A stretch of DNA of 64,000 nt from Sanderia malayensis (Eukaryota; Cnidaria; Scyphozoa; Semaeostomeae; Pelagiidae), in contig RQOL01000772.1 in the NCBI GenBank assembly GCA_013076295.1, positions 2,232,001 to 2,296,000 of the forward strand. Reading direction: 5' to 3'. This document shows positions 38,301-51,330 of the stretch, in pieces (the first letter of the stretch is position 1; every line of letters starts with the position of its first letter). The translations under genes and the position numbers were made by a program. The notes under the pieces were generated by a model. The model was not told the DNA's origin, did not search any database, and was given only the letters and a program-made list of their open reading frames with translations.

Positions 38301-41300
38301 TGATTTTTTGGATCTTTGACCAGTGCAAAACTTGATACCTTACGCGTAATTGCCAATATTTTAACCATCTGATATGAAGTTTGAAGGGTTGTTTGATAAA
38401 GCAGTGTCAGCTCTTTATCGGCATATTGTATGTATGGTTTCCCATCAACTTTAATGATTAGAGTTGCAAACCCTGACTTTCCTGTGACGTCAGTCGCTTT
38501 TATGACATATCGATATCCATCTCGAGGCTGATTTATCAATGTTTCATTAAGAGGCAGTCCAGAAATTGTTTGTGTTTTATTGTCATAGATGACCCAACTA
38601 TCAAACTTAATCGTAGACTTATCGCTTGATAAAAATTCAATTTTTAAGGCTGTTGTCCCCCCGTCTTCATCAGAAAAGAAATCATTTGGAATATGATAAT
38701 TAAATTCGCCACATGAAGCCGCGGTGACAGTGGACAGCGGGTGTTTGGGCTTTGGCGGTTGATCAGTACACGTTGTTGTGTTGGCAGTGACGCTAATGAG
38801 TGTGAAATCAGGTTTCAATGAGTCAGCAAATGCCTGTGTGAATCCAGTAATCGAAGAAGAAGCATAAGTGAAGATCTTTTTCAGTATCAAATTTATTCTT
38901 TGGTAATAAAGTCCAAGATTTGTTTGAGATACACGTTGGGCATACCAGGTGCAATTAGAGAAGCTAATCGTGAGCTTGATAGGAAATGTATTACTTCGGG
39001 TGTAAGATATGATTTGTATTTGCTGCACCAAACTGTTGAAGAAGTTTGCAACTTTCTGCATGAATTTCTTTAATATATAAACGTCAGAGAGGTTTGGGTT
39101 GTAGCTTGTTGTCACTTCTGCCTTTATGAAACACAATCGACCAAACATTGAGTTGAATGTTTTGTAATCCGGGAACTTAATCTGCAGGCTTGTTGTTGCA
39201 ATTGAAGTTGAGCGCGAGTTCTTTGCTGTGATTATATACGTCATAAGAGATGAGAGCCTCGTATACACGGCGACCCCTTCTACTTGTTGTATGTCAGTTC
39301 TTAATGTAATGATAGATTTGGAATCGAGGCTACTTCCTGACGAGCTTTTCATTGTTAACAATAGTTGTCTTGTTGTTTCACCAACAGAACTGCTGAAAAC
39401 ATTGCTTGGAATATTATAAGTAATCAAACCACACACCGATTGGTTATTTGTCAATTTGTGAATTTTAACAACAACTGTTATGTTCGTTCTTTCTATACAT
39501 TTATCACCATCGATGAACAAATATGTCGGACTAAACTCTGGTTTCATTGCCGCTATAAATGCTTCACTTGGGTCTGGTTTATAAGCGACCTTCTGCAATT
39601 TCTGGGAAATGGTTGACATGAAACTTGGTGTACACTGCAGCTTGCAATGCTCAAATGTTATAGAATTGATAGCGTTATATGAAATAACCAGTATATCATG
39701 GGCTCCTGTCTTTTCATTCAAATACTTTGCAATCTTTCTGGTTATATTGACCAAAATATCTGCAGTTTTGCTTTTTTCGTTGAATAGACTTGTAAAGCCA
39801 AGCACAAACTTTGCATGTACGATAGGTGCTGCGTTTGCAATTTTAATCTTATAAGAGACATTTGCATGACGACCAGATGAGTCTGTAGCAAATATCATAT
39901 AATTGTAAATAGAATAAACAGGAACATTCTGTTTGACCTGTAATGTAACACTTCCATATACCTGTTTCTTTATTGGATCCAATTGGACCCATTCGCTAAT
40001 TGCAACTTCTTTTCCATTTGTGTAACGTAATGAAAGCTTCAAATTAGTTCCATCTCTTGTATCATTGAACAGATCAAACGCTAGCAAATCACTAAATTCA
40101 TGGCACAAGAATGCATAAGGTCGCAAGGTATCGACCTTTGAATACGGCGGCGATTCAATGCAACTATCACTCGCTTGAATACTCGTTAATGCGAAGCCGT
40201 TTAATGATAGGTATGCCACGAAGGGGCTTTTTGCTTTCCCATCTGCACTGATTATTCGAGAGAATATTGCTGTTATTGAAGATCTATGCGACTCATCTAG
40301 GCCCCACAGTGCAGCCTTCTTTGTTGCGAATACAAATGAACAGTTGCTGAACACCAACGAGTAAACAAATGTTGACATTTGTTGGAATCTTGATACTTTT
40401 ATATTGATTGTTGAGTCTTGATAGAAATTACTGATGGTTTGAACCAATCGATAGAGTACATCAATGTCAACCATGGCTGACGATCCAAATTGTCTTTTGA
40501 CGTTCATTGTGACAAGACAATCACTGGTATAAGGATAGTCCATTACATTAACTTGCATTTGCTTGTACGCCTTTAAGCCTTGACTATTTGTAGCCTCTAG
40601 TTGAAAATATGCTGTCTGTGAAAGAGGTTCGTTCGATGACGTAAATGAAGATGAGCTGTGATAAATTGCATAGATTTCCAATTTTGCAGTGTTGAGTTGA
40701 ATCCATGAATTTGAAGATAACTGCTTTTTATTATTGTCTAATAAAATGACTTTCATGTTATAGATCTCCCCATCAACAGAGTCAACAAATGTATCACGTG
40801 GTAATCTATAGCGCAATGGTGTACACATCGTAATATTCAGTTGAAGCCGAATTGACGATGGAGCAGGAGGCATGATGGGATTGTTACAGGATGAAACATA
40901 ATAGAAGCGCTCAAATGTTACCGGGAGACTATAAAATGCAAGTTTGAAGGTTGTAAAAGTTTTACGATTTGCATCGAAGAGCTCTCTTGTTTTTTGCAAT
41001 ACACTTGAAGTGCTGCATTGCTGGTAATTGTGAGTGGTCCATGTGAAGGTTCGAGATTCAAAAGGACCAGATTGTCCTGTATAAATTCTTGTTAAAATGT
41101 TGTAACCACCACCAAGGTTATAGAGCTGAGATGAAACATTACTCAAACCTATACTCTCGTTCACAAAGATGTTTTTATCGGCATTGTAAGTAAGAGTAAA
41201 TTCAAATGTGATGTTAAATGGTGTTACTCTTGAACTGCTACTCTGAAGCTTAGTTATTTCAATAAGAAGTGTTGCATTTTTACCACCAGAGTCTGTTGCC

Positions 41301-44300
41301 TGGAGATAGAAAACAAAACTTGTCCTTTTATCCATCCGCTCAGCATCACGTAATGACATCAACAAATATCTGGACACTATATCGATATTGATCCATTTCT
41401 CATTTGAAACACTCTTGTAACGGTCGTTTAGCAATGTTAGCTTCAAATTGAATGTATACCCATCTTCATAATCATAAAATAAACCCCACTGAATTGCCTC
41501 CTTGCGATAACCATGATATGGAACGGTATAGCTTAGCTTATTTATATTCAGTGCAACAATTGGTGGGATGTTCTTGCAAGAGCCAGTAAACACCGTCTGT
41601 ACCGATAAAACCGTAAGCTTGTTAAACGCAAAGTAAAATCCGGTTTGAACGGTTTTGCGATCGGTTTTGAATAAATTCATTAATATCTTGGTAACCAAAC
41701 CTTTATAATCCACTGGAATGTGAGATGAAGACGTTGCTGATACGTACTTCATGTAAGATGTTGAACAGTAACTCCAGGCAACGGTGAAAAGCGTATTTGA
41801 TTGGCGGATAAAATCAACCAATCCAATGTTAGAAGTATGGATGTTGAAATAGGATGCAAGTCCAGTGAGAACAACATGTGATAAAGCATTATTGCTGGCG
41901 CTACTTAATGAACTATGCGTACTGAACGTGATCCGGATTTGACAATCTTTTAAAACCTTTGCTGGTCCATAAAGCTTGATGTTAAATGAATTCAATGCTG
42001 AGAGCTGCGAAGTGTCTGTTGCTACCATATTGAATAAATACCCAGATATAGATTGCGATGATAATAATGTGGCAGTTGCATAAGCTGTTATTGTTTGTGA
42101 TGTTCTGTTAAATTGAATCCACGAGTTCAGAGAAAGTTGTTGATTGTTACCATCTCTTAAATTCAATGTTAATTTTCTTGTATTTCCTTCTTCAGTGTCA
42201 TAAAATGTGTTCGCAGGAATTCGAAATGTATAAAATCCACCGCATATTGAAATGTTTAGTTGAGTTATTTTTGATGTAACAGTTGGGGGATGATTATTTG
42301 CAACAGAACAAGGTGGTAAGATTTGCGCATGTCCATAATTCATCGTAAAATGAGATATCATTGCATTTCTCAATTCTGTGGTTACTACATTTGTCTGAGT
42401 AAAAAGTAACGATTTAATTCGATTTAAAGCTGCAATGTCACACGGACTGTATGATAATGAGCAGTTTGCGTAATCAAAGTAATGAACACCTGTAATTGGA
42501 CTAGTGTGTCGAATCAAACCCATGCTTTTAGACATTGAATCCTTTAAAAATGATTTCAGCATTTTAACAAATGTTTTCACTTCAATTTGGTTGTTATGGA
42601 AGGTAATTACAGGATGGAAAAACAGATGGAATATATATTTTGGCTCAACATGGGATGTGAAGGCAAATTCAATCTTCACTGATGCTTCCAAGCCTGTCTT
42701 GTCCGTTGCGACTAAAACAGAACTGTTAAACTTGTCAAGTTTCAATGCCTCATCTCTTGTTGGCCAACCATAAATTGTTTGACTTGTTTGGTTAAATCGA
42801 AACCAGTTATCAGACGGTATGGATGTACGTGGACTTAGATATAATTGAAGAGATAAATTTGATGTATTTCCATCTTCCGCATCGTTGAACATATTCGTTG
42901 GGACTTTTTCTTCAAATCCGCCACAATAATCAGCAGTTATCATCCATTTTGACACCAACGAAACTGGTGGATTCAAAGCTTGTTGGCACAATGGGTCTGT
43001 ATGTGTTGTCACTGATATTAAATTATATCTATAACTGAATGCGCTTGCAAATCTAGCAACTATGTTCTTTTTTGAATCAATCATTTGGTAGAAATAAAAA
43101 AGTGCAGCTTTCTCATCGCATTTCTTTGCCAAAGTGCAAATACCACATTTGACTGTAACAATATTAGTGTTCGAGCTTGATTTGGTATATGAAAGAATAT
43201 TGGCAAATCTAGATTGAAAGTATGAATTCAATGTTCGTAATATTTGTCTCTCTTCCATGAATCGTTGCCCAATCTGATTTGCTTTCAGTTCCAGTGAAAA
43301 TTGATAATTTTTTTGTGGCTCACTTCCAATTATTTTGATAAGAAGAAAGGTTTCAACATACAACCCTCCAGAGTCAGTGGCTCTTATTGTCAGGTTGTAT
43401 CCTCCTATTGGCTGATTTTGAAGTACTTCATTTGTCACGACACCATGCAAGGTGTGTTCACTTGGAACTAGAAGGACCCAATTATATGTGCTACTTATCG
43501 GAATGTTGTTTATCTTTGTAACTGAAAGTTGCAATGTCGAATCCTCTTCATCGCGAAATGTGGAGCTTGGCAAAGTGTAATTAAAATCAGAGCAAATGTG
43601 AACTTGTAGCATTGCAAGAGGATTGACTAAAATAGGTGGTGTATTCTTCATGTCGCAAACACCAAATTTAGCAACTTGGACGTATGTGATGTAAAAAATT
43701 GAAGTGCCCATTGCATTCTTGAATGCAGACAGTGTACCTCTTACATCGTTCAATTTTGATTCCATCACTGTAATCGAATTGTGGTCACACGTAGCATATG
43801 GAGCGGAGCAATTTACAATTTGCAGAACAAAGTATGGGTAAGAGGTACCAGAAACTCGTTGTGTGGAAGAAAACCGAAAACTACTTGCAGTAGTTCCAAA
43901 GTATGTCGAAAATTTGTCAATAAACGTTGATAAAATCGTGTTTTGACTTGGAGGGTTGGACGCGATCCAAGCAAAGTTGATTTGGATGGAATACGTCGCA
44001 TTTGGACGATTTCTATCAATGCGCATGTGCAAGTCAGCGTAAGTAAATAGACCACGTTTTGAAGTTGCCTTAAGCTTGAATTTCAAAGTTGAAGATGATG
44101 TTTTGATGTTCGCCAATGAATTATCAGATAGAACAACGCTCAATGTTTGAGTGTGTGCGTTGAACTCAATCCAGTTCTCCGCAATGCTTCCATAAGTAGA
44201 GCTTAGTAAAGCTAATGTTAGATTTCTTGTACTTCCATCCATATCATCGTGAAAAGTATTGTCAGGAATTTGATAAACTAAATACCCACATGAAGTGATG

Positions 44301-47300
44301 TTCAATATTGGCAAAGAATTTTGAACGATTGGAACATTTGTAACTGTCGTATTTTGATCGCAAGGCCCGCTTACTCCTTCCGAAGCACTGGACACGTTAA
44401 ATCGATGACCTAACGCAGAATTTACCTTGCTGTTCAATGTATTTGTTCCGGCAAGAAAAACGACATATCTGATCAAGTTAATAACAGTGCTATTGCATTC
44501 GCCTTTTGTCATGTGGCATGGACTCCAAACGAAAACAGCAGTAGATGAAAAATTGTTGCTATTGAGTAGACTGTATGAATGAACATGAATGCGAATACCA
44601 CCTGCAAATAACGTCTTCAAACCTTTCAATAAGGAAGCTATTTGAAGCACGTAAGGTTCTTTATCGATTTCCATGACATTAAGATGCATTGTTATGTTGT
44701 AATATGAAACAGGTTTGGTGTTGGTTAAAGTGAAATTCATTCGAATATTACTCGTCTTACCATCACTATCAGTTGCCACCAATCGAAAGATTTTACTCTT
44801 CAACCCATTTTTGTATGAACTATCATCTGCAATGGCATAGATTGTTTGGGATGTAGCATTAATATTCACCCAACTATTAACTGGCAATTTATTGTGATTC
44901 ACATCACTCAGATGCAAATTCAAATTCCGCGTAAAGCCATCTTCTTCATCGTTGAAAAGTTTTTCTGGCACAATGTAACTGGCAACATCACAAAATGAAA
45001 CAGGTTTTTTAGTGCGGAAGAAACTCAGAGCTGCGAAGTCTGCAAAGTTGAAGTATGGTGGATTTCGATTGGCTATTAGGCATTTACCAGATAATTTAAC
45101 CCCAACTTCTTCAACATGGAAAAGAGGCTGCATTGCTAAAACGAGGCTAGGATTGGGTGTAGATCGTGTTGATTGTTGAAGTAGCTTTGTCATAATTGCT
45201 TGGTAGCCCTTGACGTCACAAGCAGCGGTTCGTAGACTTGTATTTTGATAGTAAATTCTCATCTTGTTGTTTGATAGAAATGTTGTTTGATCTATGATGA
45301 CATTACTTGCTGTTGCCTGCTGGAAATATGCCTTCAAGCTCACAATGAACATTGTAACAACATTAGAGACGGGTAGAAGGGATGGCAGATATGAAAATTG
45401 AACAAGGTATGCCAAATGCGTCTGAGGTGCTGTCCAGTTTAATGAAATTGTCAAATTCTGATCAGCAGTGAATCCATTTCTATCAACTGCTCGTAGAATA
45501 AAACTAAAATTAGTTGTTGTGGTTGTTGCTAAGAAAGGCAAGCCAGAGATGAATCTTGAAGTAGAATTGAACCAAATCCAAGATGTCGGACCAAGTGGAT
45601 GTCCTTGTTCGTCAAGAAGAGACATATTGAAATTCAACCCACCACTGCCATCTTGAAACGTACTAATTGGCACTTGATACATCAATGGACCGTATTGCGG
45701 TATAAAAAGCATTGGAATTTTGTAATTTATAGTTGGACGATCACAAGCAGCTGATGGTTTGAAGAATACTGACGTCGGAGCAAATACAGCTGACTGATAA
45801 AGTCCATTTCTAACAATGTCATTGACTACGCCTCCACCAGTGGTTAATTTTTGATTGATTTCCTTGATTTTGACAAGGTCACAGGAAGACTGGGAGAGAG
45901 TTGAGAGGGTCCATGACAAAATGGTTGTTGTTGCTGTTATTTTGTATGACGTAATAATGATGGTAGATTCTGCGACACTCAAATACGTACTCATATATGA
46001 TACGAATGACCTTGCCACAGTTATGTACGATGCAGTAACAATTGAGTATTGCGTCATCACAATTGTATAAGAAACATTCTTCATGCTGGATTCCAAATTG
46101 AATTGAATGTTTTGGTAACTTTCCATTAGTAACGGTGTCAAGGCAACAAGTTTGAAAGAGTGAACATGCTGACCACCAGCCATTGACAGATCCACCAAGC
46201 CATGCAGTTTGACATTTTCATCAATGTAGCTTCCATTTAAACCAATCCAAAAATTCGATGCAACCTTCGTATTATTGCCAAATCGTAGTTGCAAACTTAG
46301 GCGCATGTTACTTCCCGGTGGCGTTGAAAATAGACTTTGGGAAATGGAAAATGAAAAATACTGACTTACTTGGATGTTTTGGGTTTTGAATTGTGAGCCA
46401 ATCACTGGAGGTTCTCCAGACAGGTAACCGCAAGCCAATTGAAACTCTTCTTTCGACGCCTGAGTGAAACTGAATTGCGGTTGCATTGCTTCTCTGAGCT
46501 TCTTCTCCGTCTCGTTTCCATGTAGATAACTACGCAATCCGATAATGCGGTTGACATTACAATTCTGACCAATCAGACGTGGAATGCTGAATGTGTATTC
46601 TATTGTGAGGAGCGAGTTGCGATATCTTGTGACATTCAACTTTTCATTTACAATATTGAAAACCTTAATGTTTAAATATGTTGCCAATTTACTTTGCAAG
46701 AGAAATAAAACATCAACATCTTTGTAGCTGTTCACCAAAACACTGTTTATTGATGATAATTTCTGTAAAGAATCAAATAAATTCTTAATTAAAAATTACA
46801 ACTACACAGAACAAGTCTCAATCCTCCTATATTGGGTAAAGGCTTGAGTTCAAGCTCTCATGAAAGGAAGAAAGGATGAAAATGGTTAAAAATTGTTAAA
46901 TATGAAACATACCAGATGCGTTAAATAATTTGCTGGATTAATAGGTCCATTAAATGTAACTGTGACAGTAGTATGACCTTCTCTGCCACTTGAATCAATT
47001 GCACTTAACTTGAACTTGTATCCACCGATTGGTTGGCTATCAAAGATCGCTTTAGAAGAATAAATTCGAAACATTTGCTCGGGCAATTTCAAACTAATCC
47101 ATGAAGTTCTTGGTATGACGTCACCATTTTCATAATAAAGATACAGACTCAGGTTTCTAGTGTTGCCATCTTCTTTATCTCGGAAAACAGCAGAAGGGAG
47201 CTGATAAGAAATTGTAAATGTTGTATTCTTTATTACAATCGAAGGGCTGTAGACAACTTGAGGTCCTTCTTGTGCTGTTAAGCTGAAAAATAGCAAAAAA

Positions 47301-47423
47301 CAATGATGATATGCAAAAATAAACATAAATACTTTCATTAAATTCTTAATTATGTCTACTACAGTTGTTTTCTTACCCTGAAAGAAACGCAACAGCAACT
47401 ATAACGGCAATTCGAGATGCCAT
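32374..47423 (-). CDS. Giant multi-module dystroglycan-like type I membrane protein
   Basis: Seven exons: 47423-47377, 47282-46913, 46762-34787 (11,976 bp), 34656-34398, 34303-33072, 32980-32841, 32758-32374. Phases agree: about 4802 residues. An in-frame ATG at 47483 would add 20, but the ATG at 47423 gives a clean signal peptide (MASRIAVIVAVAVAFLSG-like). The ectodomain is about 18 repeats of ~230 residues. Each has a CADG (dystroglycan-type cadherin-like) domain, pattern hPxxxFxDxxDGxTRxLxLxL...SWhxFN...xxhYG...hxATDxxG, then a SEA-like domain of about 110 residues with paired cysteines and an M/LxPxF ending. This order is that of the membrane-proximal part of vertebrate dystroglycan. One helix follows (WWILILILILAILLLIIW, about residues 4160-4180), then Cys-rich juxtamembrane sequence and a ~620-residue acidic tail with PPPY and PPLY. 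Dystroglycan links matrix to dystrophin; adhesion or anchoring is inferred. Exon 1 was found by signal-peptide and phase reasoning and is less sure. Confidence 0.88.
34787..47282 (-). repeat. ~18 tandem CADG + SEA-like protein modules
   Basis: Protein-level repeat with a period of about 690 bp. The first CADG is on exon 46913-47282, and the other 17, with all SEA-like domains, are on the single 12-kb exon. Well-preserved modules include those with 'IPDNTFHDDMDGSTRNL', 'LPSSTFRDEEDS', 'IPANTFYDTEEGNTRKL', 'IPIDTFTDPEDGHTRSL' and 'VDKFYDYEDGFTKNL'. Modules 2, 12, 14 and 16 have degenerate acidic motifs. Nucleotide identity between modules is low, so the expansion is old. Confidence 0.88.
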
Positions 47424-47789
47424 TGCGAAGCAAAGCATATTGCAAATTGCAAAGAGAACATTAAACGGCCTGACTAAGCGCATTTTAATTTTGTACGCAA
47501 CATGTACCATTTATGCTGTAAACATTAAATAATGCATAACGAATGGGTTTTGAATGCGGTTAACAGTATGATGCATTCGCAAGCAGTCAATTCTGCCAAA
47601 ATTCTGCTGTTTCAACCTATCAACGTGAGGCCATCATGGCGATTAAATGAAATAAAAAAATGCACAATCATGAATTGGTATCATACATCGCAAAAAACAG
47701 GTAACGATTAAGTCCTGATTCAATAATATCCTGTGTTCAATAATTGACTGATAATTGAATTGCATATTCATTAAAAATTCTGAGCTGAC
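47424..47789. other. 5' flank of the giant dystroglycan-like gene
   Basis: A+T-rich and presumably holds its promoter and 5' UTR. No other gene is seen. The alternative upstream ATG at 47483-47481 is in frame with the start chosen. Confidence 0.4.
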
Positions 47790-50700
47790 CACATTCATTC
47801 GGCAGAACGGTCTAAATAGTACTTTTCAACTACTTTTCTTCCATATTTCAATCAACTTCAATTCTGCATTTTCGATTTTGCATATCCATGGTAGATACAT
47901 AAAGAAATTCAATTGCCGCGGCCAGTCCCCGCATCTAACTTTTGAACCAATTGTCCTAGAGAGCTGAAACTTGTGTCACAATGATCAGAAGGCCCCAATT
48001 AGTAGGTTTCGACTATTTGTTTGCCAAATTTCGGTCAATTTCAAAATGTCATTTTTGGCATTTGAACGTTCTTGGAGTATACATAAAGTAATTCACTTGT
48101 TGCAGCAAGCCCTCGAGACCAACTTCTGAACCAATTGTCCTAGAGAGCTGCAACTTGTGTCACAATGCTCAGAAGGCCCTAATTAGTAGGTTTCGACTAT
48201 TTGTTTGCCAAATTTCGGTCGATTTCAAAATGTCATTTTGGGCATTTGAAGGTTCTTGGAGTATACATAAAGTAAATCACTTGTTGCAACAAGCCCTCAG
48301 GGACCAAATTTTGAACCAAATGTCCTAGAGAGCCGAAACGTGTGTCAAAATGATCGGAAGGCCCTAATTAGTAGGTTTCGACTATTTGTTTGCCAAATTT
48401 CGGTCTATTTCAAAATGTCATTTTGGGCATTTGAATGTTCATGGAGTATACATAAAGTAAATCACTTGTTGCAGCAAGCCCTCGGGACCAACTTTTGAAC
48501 CAAATGTCCTAGAGAGCTGAAACTTGTCTCAACATGATGGGAAGGCCCTAATTAGTAGGTTTCGACTATTTGTTTGCCAAATTTCGGTCTATTTCAAAAT
48601 GTCATTTTGGGCATTTGAAGGTTCATGGAGGATACATAAAGTAAATCACTTGTTGCAGCAAGCCCTCGGGACCAACTTTTGAACCAAATGTCCTAGAGAG
48701 CTCAAACGTGTCTCAAGATGATCGGAAGGCCCTAATTAGTAGGTTTCGACTATTTGTTTGCCAAATTTCGGTCTGTTTCAAAATGTCATTTTGGGCATTT
48801 GAATGTTCATGGAGTATACATAAAGTAAATCACTTGTTGCAGCAAGCCCTCGGGACCAACTTTTGAACCAAATGTCCTAGAGAGCTGAAACTTGTGTCCA
48901 AATGATCAGAAGGCCCTAATTAGTAGGTTTCGACTATTTGTTTGCCAAATTTCGGTCCATTTCAAAATGTCATTTTGGGCATTTGAAGGTTCATGGAGTA
49001 TACATAAAGTGAATCACTTGTTGCAGCAAGCCCTCGGGGACCAAATTTTGAACCAAATGTCCTAGACAGCTGAAACTTGTGTCAAAATGATCGGAAGGCC
49101 CTAATTAGTAGGTTTTGACTATTTGTTTGCCAAATTTCGGTCTGTTTCAAAATGTCATTTTGGGCATTTGAATGTTCATGGAGTATACATAAAGTAAATC
49201 ACTTGTTGCAGCAAGCCCTCGGGACCAACTTTTGAACCAAATGTCCTAGAGAGCTGAAACTTGTTTCAACATGATGGGAAGGCCCTAATTAGTAGGTTTC
49301 GACTATTTGTTTGCCAAATTTCGGTCTATTTCAAAATGTCATTTTGGGCATTTGAAGGTTCATTGAGTATACATAAAGTAAATCACTTGTTGCAGCAAGC
49401 CCTCGGGGACCAAATTTTGAACCAAATGTCCTGGAAAGCTGAAACGTGTCTCAAGATGATCGGAAGGCCCTAATTAGTAGGTTTCGACTATTTGTTTGCC
49501 AAATTTCGGTCTATTTCAAAATGTCTTTTTGGGCATTTGAATGTTCATGGAGTATACATAAAGTAAATCACTTGTTGCAGCAAGCCCTCGGGACCAACTT
49601 TTGAACCAAATGTCCTAGAGAGCTGAGACTTGTCTCAACATGATGGGAAGGCCCTAATTAGTAGGTTTCGACTATTTGTTTGCCAAATTTCGGTCTGTTT
49701 CAAAATGTCATTTTGGGCATTTGAATGTTCATGGAGTATACATAAAGTAAATCACTTGTTGCAGCAAGCCCTCGGGACCAACTTTTGAACCAAATGTCCT
49801 AGAGAGCTGAAACTTGTGTCCAAATGATCAGAAGGCCCTAATTAGTAGGTTTCGACTATTTGTTTGCCAAATTTCGGTCCATTTCAAAATGTCATTTTGG
49901 GCATTTGAAGGTTCATGGAGTATACATAAAGTAAATCACTTGTTGCAGCAAGCCCTCGGGGACCAAATTTTGAACCAAATGTCCTAGACAGCTGAAACTT
50001 GTGTCAAAATGATCGGAAGGCCCTAATTAGTAGGTTTTGACTATTTGTTTGCCAAATTTCGGTCTATTTCAAAATGTCATTTTGGGCATTTGAAGGTTCA
50101 TGGAGTATACATAAAGTAAATCACTTGTTGCAGCAAGCCCTCGGGGACCAAATTTTGAACCAAATGTCCTGGAAAGCTGAAACGTGTCTCAAGATGATCG
50201 GAAGGCCCTAATTAGTAGGTTTCGACTATTTGTTTGCCAAATTTCGGTCTATTTCAAAATGTCTTTTTGGGCATTTGAATGTTCATGGAGTATACATAAA
50301 GTAAATCACTTGTTGCAGCAAGCCCTCGGGACCAACTTTTGAACCAAATGTCCTAGAGAGCTGAAACTTGTCTCAACATGATGGGAAGGCCCTAATTAGT
50401 AGGTTTCGACTATTTGTTTGCCAAATTTCGGTCTATTTCAAAATGTCATTTTGGGCATTTGAAGGTTCATGGAGTATACATAAAGTAAATCACTTGTTGC
50501 AGCAAGCCCTCGGGACCAACTTTTGAACCAAATGTCCTAGAGAGCTGAAACTTGTCTCAACATGATGGGGAGGCCCTAATTAGTAGGTTTCGACTATTTG
50601 TTTGCCAAATTTCGGTCTATTTCAAAATGTCATTTTGGGCATTTGAAGGTTCATGGAGTATACATAAAGTAAATCACTTGTTGCAGCAAGCCCTCGGGGA

Positions 50701-51330
50701 CCAAATTTTGAACCAAATGTCCTGGAAAGCTGAAACGTGTCTCAAGATGATCGGAAGGCCCTAATTAGTAGGTTTCGACTATTTGTTTGCCAAATTTCGG
50801 TCTATTTCAAAATGTCTTTTTGGGCATTTGAATGTTCATGGAGTATACATAAAGTAAATCACTTGTTGCAGCAAGCCCTCGGGACCAACTTTTGAACCAA
50901 ATGTCCTAGAGAGCTGAAACTTGTCTCAACATGATGGGAAGGCCCTAATTAGTAGGTTTCGACTATTTGTTTGCCAAATTTCGGTCTATTTCAAAATGTC
51001 ATTTTGGGCATTTGAAGGTTCATGGAGTATACATAAAGTAAATCACTTGTTGCAGCAAGCCCTCGGGACCAACTTTTGAACCAAATGTCCTAGAGAGCTG
51101 AAATGTGTCTCAAGATGATCGGAAGGCCCTAATTAGTAGGTTTCGACTATTTGTTTGCCAAATTTCGGTCTATTTCAAAATATCATTTTGGGCATTTGAA
51201 TGTTCATGGAGTATAGCTACATAAAGTAAGCTAAATCACTTGTTGCAGCAAGCCCTCGGGACCAACTTTTGAACGAAATGTCCTAGAGAGCTGAAACCTG
51301 TGTCAAAATGATCGGAACCGTCTGAATAGT
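47790..51330. repeat. 184-bp satellite array, about 19 copies
   Basis: Units of about 184 bp are marked by 'ggccctaattagtaggtttc' at about 48176, 48361, 48545, 48730, 48914, 49099, 49283 and so on to about 51127. The first and last units are diverged, and the last carries small insertions (about 51217-51235). Variants at one position (caacatgatggg, caagatgatcgg, ccaaatgatcag, caaaatgatcgg) recur in blocks, indicating higher-order amplification. Open frames of 70 codons within the array are by-products of the repeat. Confidence 0.95.

Noticed and set aside
34502..46070. Plus-strand open frames opposite the giant dystroglycan-like exon
   Set aside because: Short antisense shadows in a long coding exon, with no domains.
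47424..47483. Upstream ATG (47483) as the start of the giant protein
   Set aside because: It would put about 20 extra residues before the hydrophobic core and weaken the signal peptide; the ATG at 47423 gives a standard one. I cannot exclude it.
49261..50764. 70-codon open frames in the 184-bp satellite
   Set aside because: They repeat with the satellite period and differ only by satellite variants; they are not genes.
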